Origin: Candidatus Heimdallarchaeota archaeon
GTDB taxonomy: Archaea > Asgardarchaeota > Heimdallarchaeia > JABLTI01
Assembly: GCA_023128635.1 (NCBI GenBank)
Contig: JAGMDP010000255.1
Coordinates: 1 to 9,164, forward strand
Length of the DNA stretch: 9,164 nt
Direction of reading: 5' to 3'
Of this stretch, positions 1 to 5,998 are shown in pieces. How positions within the stretch are numbered: the stretch's first letter is position 1; each line of letters begins with the position of its first letter. The notes under the pieces are model-generated. The model was given only the letters and a program-made list of their open reading frames with translations, searched no databases and was not told the DNA's origin. The position numbers and the translations under genes were made by a program.

Positions 1-972
1 GGCTATACAAAAACTGCTATAAAAAATGGTTATGATGTCATAGGTTTTCTTGATGGCTGGAAGGGTTTAATTGAAGGACACTATGAGAATCTAACCTTAG
101 ATCGCGTTAAGGAAATAGTCCAAGAAGGAGGTACTATCTTAGGTTCATCTAGAACTAATCCTCGAAAGGAAGAAAATGGATTTGAGAGAATTATTGATAC
201 TTTGAAGAAATTAGATATTTATGCCTTTGCTGCATGTGGCGGTGATGATACACTCGGAGTTGCTAAGGAACTCAATGAGAAAGGTGCCAATGTTGTTGGT
301 GTACCAAAAACCATAGATAATGACCTTGAAGCAACAGACCAAACTTTTGGGTTTGATACTTCGATAAATATCGCCATGGATGCAATTGACCGTTTACGAA
401 CAACTGCTCGTTCGCATCATCGTATCTTTGTTTTGGAATTAATGGGAAGACATTCAGGATGGATTGCTTTAGAAGCTGGAATGGCGGGAAATGCAACTGC
501 AATTATTATCCCAGAATTCGATTATCCATTAGCTGAATTATGTGAATTATTAAAGAAACGACATGAGGATAAACGCACTTATAGTATTGTTGTTGTCGCA
601 GAGGGTGTTATCTTTCCGGAAATGAAAGAAAAGGTCGAAAAAGCTGGTAAAGATTCTTTTGGTAATGTTATTCTAGCAAATTTGAAAGTTGGGGAATTTT
701 TAGCTGATGAAATAAAAGAACGCACTGAACTCCCAGTACGTGCTGTAACTTTAGGGCATATTCAAAGAGGTGGACCTCCAAGTGCTTATGATAGATTTTT
801 GGGATTAAGATATGGTGCAAAAGCAGCTGAATTAATTCATGCTGGAAAATTTGGTCGCATGGCAAGTCTTCAAGGAACAATTATTGCAGATGTTCCGATT
901 GAAAAAGCCGTTGCTAAACGAAAAGTTGTCTCCAAAGAATTGTGGTTATTAGCGAAGTCGTTTTTTGGTTAG
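1..972 (+). CDS. pfkA: 6-phosphofructokinase, probably pyrophosphate-dependent (5' end missing)
   Basis: This enzyme phosphorylates fructose 6-phosphate to fructose 1,6-bisphosphate in the cytosol (glycolysis; reversible if PPi is the donor). The frame is open from base 1 and gives 323 visible residues. The first visible residues (GYTKTAIKNGYDVIGF) match a point about 20-30 residues into the family, so the start and the first phosphate-binding loop lie upstream. Visible motifs by window residue: GGDDT 80-84, PKTIDND 102-108 (catalytic Asp in TIDND), MGRHSGW 148-154 and HIQRGG 253-258 (sugar-phosphate binding). Known of the family: ATP enzymes such as E. coli PfkA have Gly at positions 104 and 124, while PPi enzymes have Asp and Lys. 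Here these are Asp (second D of GGDDT) and Lys (PKTIDND), so PPi use is inferred. The short form and overall motif spacing resemble group III PFKs. The gene ends at TAG 970-972, followed at once by a poly-T tract. The family assignment is near certain; donor choice is less so, since a few enzymes break the rule. Confidence 0.95.
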   Translation, partial: GYTKTAIKNGYDVIGFLDGWKGLIEGHYENLTLDRVKEIVQEGGTILGSSRTNPRKEENGFERIIDTLKKLDIYAFAACGGDDTLGVAKELNEKGANVVGVPKTIDNDLEATDQTFGFDTSINIAMDAIDRLRTTARSHHRIFVLELMGRHSGWIALEAGMAGNATAIIIPEFDYPLAELCELLKKRHEDKRTYSIVVVAEGVIFPEMKEKVEKAGKDSFGNVILANLKVGEFLADEIKERTELPVRAVTLGHIQRGGPPSAYDRFLGLRYGAKAAELIHAGKFGRMASLQGTIIADVPIEKAVAKRKVVSKELWLLAKSFFG

Positions 973-973
973 C

Positions 974-990
974 TTTTTGTTTTTTCCTTT
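974..990 (+). terminator. T-rich terminator after the phosphofructokinase gene
   Basis: Two T runs (TTTTT, then TTTTTTT after one G, then CCTTT) start two bases after the stop codon. Archaeal RNA polymerase commonly terminates at such oligo-T tracts without needing a hairpin, and no strong hairpin is visible here. Confidence 0.55.
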
Positions 991-1050
991 CATGTATACA
1001 AGGGTTTATAGGTTTAGTTGTAAAAGTATGTAATTGTATGTAGATTAGTC

Positions 1051-1077
1051 TTTTTAATTAAAGAGATTAAACTATAG
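1051..1077 (+). promoter_or_regulatory. Candidate archaeal promoter for the amidohydrolase-ligase pair
   Basis: Within the 137-base gap after the phosphofructokinase gene, the A/T-rich stretch TTTTTAATTAAAGAGATTAA (1051-1070) and the following ACTATAG could supply a TATA box. This would place a transcription start at roughly 1084-1100, just upstream of the coding start. There are two overlapping candidates and I cannot choose between them. Confidence 0.35.
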
Positions 1078-1105
1078 TTATTGATAGTCTCACACTAGAT
1101 AGAAA

Positions 1106-1109
1106 GAGG
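1106..1109 (+). promoter_or_regulatory. GAGG ribosome-binding site that questions the amidohydrolase start
   Basis: The purine stretch AGAAAGAGG (1101-1109) contains GAGG, a Shine-Dalgarno match. It directly abuts the first ATG (1110), leaving no spacer. The next in-frame ATG, at 1119, lies 9 bases downstream, a normal spacing. Translation may therefore begin at 1119 and drop the first three residues. Confidence 0.45.
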
Positions 1110-2546
1110 ATGCCGTTTATGATAATAGTATATGACAAAGAACAGCCTGATAGTAAACCCCTAACATTAAATGTAATTGACACTCATACACACCTAGGCA
1201 AAGAAGAGGTGGTAAGGGGCAAAGGTAAGGATTATCGAATTATTAGACCAAAAGATCACTTAGATTTCTACGAGAAGTTAAAATTCGATGTTTTTCAAAG
1301 AATTACTGCTTATCCTGAGGATTATGCTTTCGCTATGCCAGATGATCCCAAAGATTTTAGCATGCCAGCAACGGAACTTCAAAAATTGATCTTTCAAGAA
1401 AAAAGAACAACTCAAAATTTAGGTTGGTTTGCAGATAAAATCGTCACTTTTCCATTACACGATATATTGCTATCTAAGACTGATCCACATTTTAAGAAAT
1501 CAAATGATTATATATTGACTAGAGCTCAAACTTTAGAATATGGTTCCCGACTGGTACCATTTTGTAGAGTAGACCCCAAAGATGGAGAAAAAGCTACAGC
1601 TGAAATTAAGCGATGTGTCGATTATGGTGCTAGAGGGTTAAAACTTCACCCATTATCTGAAGAATGGATTGAAGAAATTGTGAGTGATAAAGTAATCAAC
1701 GTTGTTCGTACTGCGGTTGATAATAAACTACCAGTAATCTTTGACTGTCAGAATTATAAAACAGCAGAGGAAATTCATCAAGTAGCCATGGAAGTACGAG
1801 CACAAAGTAAAAACAAAGATTTTACTTTAATTGTGGGACATTTTGGTTTTGATTATCTAACTCCAGGAATGTTCGAAATTTTAGGTGATCCAAATATTAA
1901 AACAGAAACTTCGGGTATGCGTGGGGATGATTGCGAAGTTTTTTACAAAAATTGTTTAGATCTTGTTGATGATTGGCATTTTTCAACAATGTATGGTTCA
2001 GACCACAGTTACTTTAGTGTTCCTCAAGCAAGCGACCATATAACTTTTCTATTTTCAAATACTGCAAAAGACTTAGGGATTACATTTGAGCATATCAGAC
2101 ACATTTTGGGAATTAATGCTCTCCGAATTTTGAAGATTTATTGGCCTACGAAAGTGATCGATAGAAAAGGAGTAAGTAAATCGAAAGTTACTTGGGAAGA
2201 CTTTAACAAAATAAGGAAATGCACAAATTATGAAGATTTAGCAAAAACTGTAACGGATTTATCTGAAATTTCAGGTGTGTATTTTAATACAGATTCTTTG
2301 TTTGATCCTTCTGGAGAAAATGTCTATGAGGAACTCTTCATTCTTAATATTTTTGCAGACATAATTGATCTTCGACGCAGTTTCGTCGTGCAACATTCTG
2401 ATGATAACAAGCTCAAAATTTCAGAAATTACCAAACTTATGGATTTCGCATCCAAGATAACTGAGATACTGGAATTAGAGGATGAAACATATCCATTCAC
2501 TCAACAGTATTTGTTTGATTATTTATTGCATCAAAAACCAAAATGA
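1110..2546 (+). CDS. Amidohydrolase-2-like TIM-barrel metal hydrolase
   Basis: This is a predicted cytosolic metal-dependent hydrolase or decarboxylase of the amidohydrolase superfamily; the substrate is unknown. Visible landmarks in the 478-residue product: DTHTHLG with the HxH metal pair at H26/H28 (strand 1), ARGLKLHP 174-181 (strand 4), IVGHFG 241-246 with H244, YGSD 295-298 with D298 (strand 8), and ILGINALRIL 332-341, the usual end of the barrel. Oddity: at strand 5, where relatives have a metal-binding His in a 'PVLxH' context, this protein reads PVIFDCQN (208-215), so Asp212 or Cys213 sits where His is expected. Residues ~345-478 form an extension I do not recognise, rich in predicted helix. 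ATG 1110 gives the longest frame, but ATG 1119 has the better ribosome-binding spacing. The stop is 33 bases before the ligase-fusion gene on the same strand, with no terminator between them, so co-transcription is likely. Family call firm; activity and even catalytic competence are open. Confidence 0.85.
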   Translation: MPFMIIVYDKEQPDSKPLTLNVIDTHTHLGKEEVVRGKGKDYRIIRPKDHLDFYEKLKFDVFQRITAYPEDYAFAMPDDPKDFSMPATELQKLIFQEKRTTQNLGWFADKIVTFPLHDILLSKTDPHFKKSNDYILTRAQTLEYGSRLVPFCRVDPKDGEKATAEIKRCVDYGARGLKLHPLSEEWIEEIVSDKVINVVRTAVDNKLPVIFDCQNYKTAEEIHQVAMEVRAQSKNKDFTLIVGHFGFDYLTPGMFEILGDPNIKTETSGMRGDDCEVFYKNCLDLVDDWHFSTMYGSDHSYFSVPQASDHITFLFSNTAKDLGITFEHIRHILGINALRILKIYWPTKVIDRKGVSKSKVTWEDFNKIRKCTNYEDLAKTVTDLSEISGVYFNTDSLFDPSGENVYEELFILNIFADIIDLRRSFVVQHSDDNKLKISEITKLMDFASKITEILELEDETYPFTQQYLFDYLLHQKPK

Positions 2547-2579
2547 GTTTAATCAAGTCCTAAAAGTAAGTGAAAAACA

Positions 2580-5500
2580 ATGAGTAATCCCTCCAATAAA
2601 ATTCCAACAACAAAAAAAACCAATACTTTACGTAAATTAGCTTTTTCACATGGAATTGAGGCTGAGAATTTTATTACTAACAAAAGAGGGGATATACTCG
2701 AAGATGGGAAAGAATTAGTTGCAGTATGGGATCAAATGTTTAATGGGGCATTAAATTTCTTAAAATCCCTTACTAGCAGTTCTACAAATGTGCCTGAATA
2801 CATTCGCAGAAAAATAAAAAGAGTAACTCGAAAAGATGTTGAAAGACATGGCAAAATAATCAGATATGTACAAATTCATTATAAATTTAATGGCAAAACA
2901 ATCGCAATCAATGTTTTTGGACCGGATCCAAATATTTCTCAAATCACATGGTTACTTGAACTAGTTACTCCCCCATGTGAGTACTTTGAGGAATTGGATT
3001 GGTGGATTAACACTCTCTATTTAGCAGCATCAAGGTCTTTGACGAGAGGATATAGCATACAACCTTTAGGATTTAATCCATATCAAACTGAATACCGAGC
3101 AGGGGTAACTTGTGGTGAACATCACCACCTTGGTGGATTTAAGAGTTCAAAAGAAAAGAAAGCCGCGTATAATATGATAAGAGCTTACATTCCACATCTA
3201 ATTGCTCTTTCTAATACATCGCCGTTTATCGATGGAAAACCAGATGGCAGAACTATTCTGAAAAAAGGAGAAGATGGTAGAACGCTAATTCTAGCTCCTG
3301 ATTGTGTCAGAAGTCATAGGTTAAAAGAGAATTCAGGACAGCTTGGACCAAATATCCCTGAATATTTACCATATGTTGGACCTTCCTTCACAAGGCAACA
3401 ATTTTCAAGATATGTAAGAAAGGAAGTACCTGACGATCGATACGTGGATGCATTCCCATTTACTACATATGATACTATTGAGTGTCGTTTTTTTGATGTT
3501 CAATATGATCAGAATATTAGAAAAACGATCACAATATTACTACAAGCACTTGCACTAAAAGCAGTCAAGATTACTCGAGCAGGAAAAGCTGTTCCGGATG
3601 TAAAGGGCAACACATTGTATGAACACAGAAAAAGAGCAGTAAATTTTGGTATGTTCGCCAAATTTCAAGGCGATCCGAGTATAGAATCTTTAGGCGGACA
3701 ATTTGTAAAACATTATAATCACAATCCCGAAACCGGTGGACCTCCTGGAAAAATCTACGAATCATTAAGATCATTGATAATATGGTTAAAGCCCGAATTC
3801 GTTGATTTAAATATAAATGAAAACGATCTTACATCCATTTTAATCATGTTGTGGGGAACCGCAAGAATTGCTCCGCCTATCTCCGCTGCAACTTATATGT
3901 TTTATTTGTATGAAAAAAATCATGGGAATATTGCTAATGTAATAAATTCATTAGCTTTAATCAATGGTAAACCTCGCAAATCATTCTCAGAAGTATTAGG
4001 TAGACCTCAATATTCAATGTCAAACCTAATTTCTACAAAAGTAGCAAAACCAATTCATACAGCAGATACAACTAGAAGCTCCTTAGCAAGGAAACTACAA
4101 TTAGAATCAAGACAACGACGCAAAAAAACTATGGTGAAAGAAAAAGCGAGATTGCGAGCAAAACAAAGTCTTAAAACAAAAATGATTCGGGAGAAGGTGA
4201 AAAATGATAGGGAAATAGAGAAGAAACGACAAGATCGACTCAGACAACTTGAAAAGGCTAAAAAACCTCCTCCAAGACCTATAAGAGCATCATCTTCTAC
4301 TAGAACATCATCAAATATCTATAAAACCAAAATACCTGTTAGTAAAAGTAGAGTTCCACCGAGAAAAACAGTTTCTGTAAAAACTACAAAAAGAACCACA
4401 CCTGCAAGAAAATCTTCTACTAAAAGTAGAACTCAGAAAATTTCTTCTAAACCCATGCAACCAAAAAGAAAACCAAGCAAAAAGGTTAAGGCAAAAAGAG
4501 CTTTCCCAGCTAAAAGTGCAGTTAGAAAGCAACCAAGTAAAAAGAAAGTTCTAACAAAATCAGCAATTTCTAACAGATCCAAAGCTATCCATACCACTAG
4601 GAAAAAACCTGTTCAAGCATATGCATCAACTGCAACTAGAAGCGCATATTCAAGAAAACAGATCAAACTTCCACAACCAACAATAAAAAAGCGATCGACA
4701 ACAAAAACTGTTACTAGAAAAAAGAGCACGCCAAAGAAAGCGACTGCATCAACAAAAGCTGTATCTACACAAACGATTCTTCATTATGAATCATATAGAG
4801 ATACTAAGTTCATAAGAAGTTTAACAATATCAAATATGCCTTCAAGAATTGATTACAGTACAATTATACCTGTTATTAAATTAAAATGGAGAAAATCAAT
4901 TATTCAGTCAATGGTAACATACCCAATAAAAATTGAAGCACAAGTTTCTGCTCTTGAAAAAAGAAACAAGTTTAGAGCAACTGCTTTTCAAGAAACTATT
5001 AAATTAGAGAAATCATCCCTAAAAAACACTTGTTACTTACCAATTCCAATTAATCTTAACAATTCAACAGGGGAGTTTCAAGTAAAGTTTATTGTTAGAG
5101 ATGGTAAAAAGAGCAATATTTTAGGGACAGAATATCGAACCTTTAGTCGAATAAGGGTTCCAAGTGAGAAGAAACATCAGATCACAAGATTAAGTATTCC
5201 ACCAAACCAAGTTGGAGATTCAAAAGTTAATATTAAAATAAATGCTTCGAAGAATAACTCGAGAGGAAAGATTACTCTTTGGGGTATTTCACAACGAGGA
5301 ATTATGAAATTTTATGAGAAAAAGGCAAAGTTTAGACAAAGAAAAATTTCTCTAGAAATACCTATTCTTATACCACCAAGTATGTGTTCCTCACAATGGA
5401 TGTTATATTTAGTATTTAATGCAAGAGGAACGAGTATTTCAGCATATACAAAAACACCCCCTCCATTATCAAAGGTAATTAATTTTAGTTTAAGTGGTAA

Positions 5501-5849
5501 CCCACCATTAAGATCAAGAGTTTATTCGGATTTCCACGCAGAAGTAACACCTAAACTCATCTTTAAGACCAGATGCGAAATCAGTGAAATCGAAATTCTA
5601 CAAGTTGAAAATAATAGTAGTATGAAAAATCTCAAGAAATACCGATTAAAATCAAGAATTAGCAAAGGAGAGAAATTTGTTTTGGAATCCTTTGAATGGA
5701 AAGCCCCATCAATGCGAAAAGGGCTTTTTGGTTCGCATAAACAAAAATCAGTAGAATTCTATTGTCGTATTGTTGATAATTTAGGAGAAATAAATGATTC
5801 TTTAATTGGTAAAGTTGAAACACCAAAAATTACAGTATTCAAGAAGTGA
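2580..5849 (+). CDS. GCS2-like carboxylate-amine ligase fused to a highly basic linker and a beta-rich C-terminal region
   Basis: Residues ~20-480 of this 1089-residue protein resemble the glutamate-cysteine ligase / carboxylate-amine ligase family (GCS2), which uses ATP to activate a carboxylate and join it to an amine. Motifs seen: SHGIEAEN 23-30 (E27 and E29 as likely metal/ATP ligands), LELVTPP 126-132, GEHHHLGG 179-186, HLIALSNTSPF 206-216 and TIECRFFD 299-306 (E301, R303). Family members are usually near 370 residues, so this domain is enlarged. Residues ~495-558 look like a charged helix (many R/K/E). Residues 559-736 hold 55 Lys/Arg and no Asp or Glu, mixed with Ser, Thr and Pro, and should be disordered. 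Residues ~737-1089 alternate hydrophobic and polar residues like several beta-sandwich domains, but I do not recognise them. There is no signal peptide or membrane helix. The ATG lies 33 bases after the amidohydrolase stop with no clear Shine-Dalgarno. The substrate is unknown; glutathione synthesis by such a protein seems unlikely. Ligase homology is likely; the rest is description. Confidence 0.8.
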   Translation: MSNPSNKIPTTKKTNTLRKLAFSHGIEAENFITNKRGDILEDGKELVAVWDQMFNGALNFLKSLTSSSTNVPEYIRRKIKRVTRKDVERHGKIIRYVQIHYKFNGKTIAINVFGPDPNISQITWLLELVTPPCEYFEELDWWINTLYLAASRSLTRGYSIQPLGFNPYQTEYRAGVTCGEHHHLGGFKSSKEKKAAYNMIRAYIPHLIALSNTSPFIDGKPDGRTILKKGEDGRTLILAPDCVRSHRLKENSGQLGPNIPEYLPYVGPSFTRQQFSRYVRKEVPDDRYVDAFPFTTYDTIECRFFDVQYDQNIRKTITILLQALALKAVKITRAGKAVPDVKGNTLYEHRKRAVNFGMFAKFQGDPSIESLGGQFVKHYNHNPETGGPPGKIYESLRSLIIWLKPEFVDLNINENDLTSILIMLWGTARIAPPISAATYMFYLYEKNHGNIANVINSLALINGKPRKSFSEVLGRPQYSMSNLISTKVAKPIHTADTTRSSLARKLQLESRQRRKKTMVKEKARLRAKQSLKTKMIREKVKNDREIEKKRQDRLRQLEKAKKPPPRPIRASSSTRTSSNIYKTKIPVSKSRVPPRKTVSVKTTKRTTPARKSSTKSRTQKISSKPMQPKRKPSKKVKAKRAFPAKSAVRKQPSKKKVLTKSAISNRSKAIHTTRKKPVQAYASTATRSAYSRKQIKLPQPTIKKRSTTKTVTRKKSTPKKATASTKAVSTQTILHYESYRDTKFIRSLTISNMPSRIDYSTIIPVIKLKWRKSIIQSMVTYPIKIEAQVSALEKRNKFRATAFQETIKLEKSSLKNTCYLPIPINLNNSTGEFQVKFIVRDGKKSNILGTEYRTFSRIRVPSEKKHQITRLSIPPNQVGDSKVNIKINASKNNSRGKITLWGISQRGIMKFYEKKAKFRQRKISLEIPILIPPSMCSSQWMLYLVFNARGTSISAYTKTPPPLSKVINFSLSGNPPLRSRVYSDFHAEVTPKLIFKTRCEISEIEILQVENNSSMKNLKKYRLKSRISKGEKFVLESFEWKAPSMRKGLFGSHKQKSVEFYCRIVDNLGEINDSLIGKVETPKITVFKK

Positions 5850-5897
5850 TTTTTTACACTATTTCGGTCTCATTTCTACTTTCTTTTACTTTTCTTC
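5850..5897 (+). terminator. T-rich terminator region after the ligase fusion gene
   Basis: A run of six T (5850-5855) begins at the base after the stop codon, and a second pyrimidine-rich stretch (5873-5897, TTTCTACTTTCTTTTACTTT and on) follows. This fits archaeal oligo-T termination and separates the two-gene unit from metG. Confidence 0.5.
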
Positions 5898-5911
5898 AAA
5901 AAAGTTAAATA
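5897..5911 (+). promoter_or_regulatory. metG: Candidate metG promoter (BRE/TATA-like)
   Basis: CAAAAAAG followed by TTAAATA has the purine-rich BRE plus TATA layout of archaeal promoters. A start site about 25 bases downstream (~5935) would leave a leader of roughly 60 bases before GTG 5999. The match is by eye in A/T-rich DNA, so it is tentative. Confidence 0.35.
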
Positions 5912-5983
5912 CAATTGCAAAAGCAGAAAGGCATAGCTATTTGCTCTAGCGATTTTTCTCTGCTGTTCTTGAGAGAAAAAAAT

Positions 5984-5988
5984 AGGAG
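5984..5988 (+). promoter_or_regulatory. metG: AGGAG ribosome-binding site for metG
   Basis: AGGAG is the only clear Shine-Dalgarno match near the conserved N-terminus. It sits 10 bases before GTG 5999 and 13 before TTG 6002. It leaves almost no spacer before GTG 5990 and lies far inside the longer frame that opens at TTG 5915. It therefore supports a start at 5999 or, less well, 6002. Confidence 0.6.
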
Positions 5989-5998
5989 TGTGAATATA

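Noticed and set aside
992..1033. Short open frame ATG...TAA after the phosphofructokinase gene
   Set aside because: It is only 14 codons including the stop, has no ribosome-binding site and begins right after the terminator tract.
1026..1043. Short direct repeat GTATGTA-att-GTATGTA
   Set aside because: Two 7-base A/T-rich copies could easily arise by chance, and no further copies were seen nearby.
4311..4532. Minus-strand open frame opposite the polybasic segment
   Set aside because: It is rich in Phe, Ser, Cys and Arg simply because the plus strand is A-rich Lys/Ser/Thr coding. No start signals or recognisable motif.
4266..4787. Polybasic segment as a genuine histone H1 domain
   Set aside because: Only the composition is similar. 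There is no globular winged-helix domain, and the segment sits inside a much larger protein.
5915..5998. Upstream extension of metG from TTG 5915
   Set aside because: It adds ~28 residues before the conserved YLITSALPYVN start, lacks its own ribosome-binding site and contains the AGGAG that fits GTG 5999.
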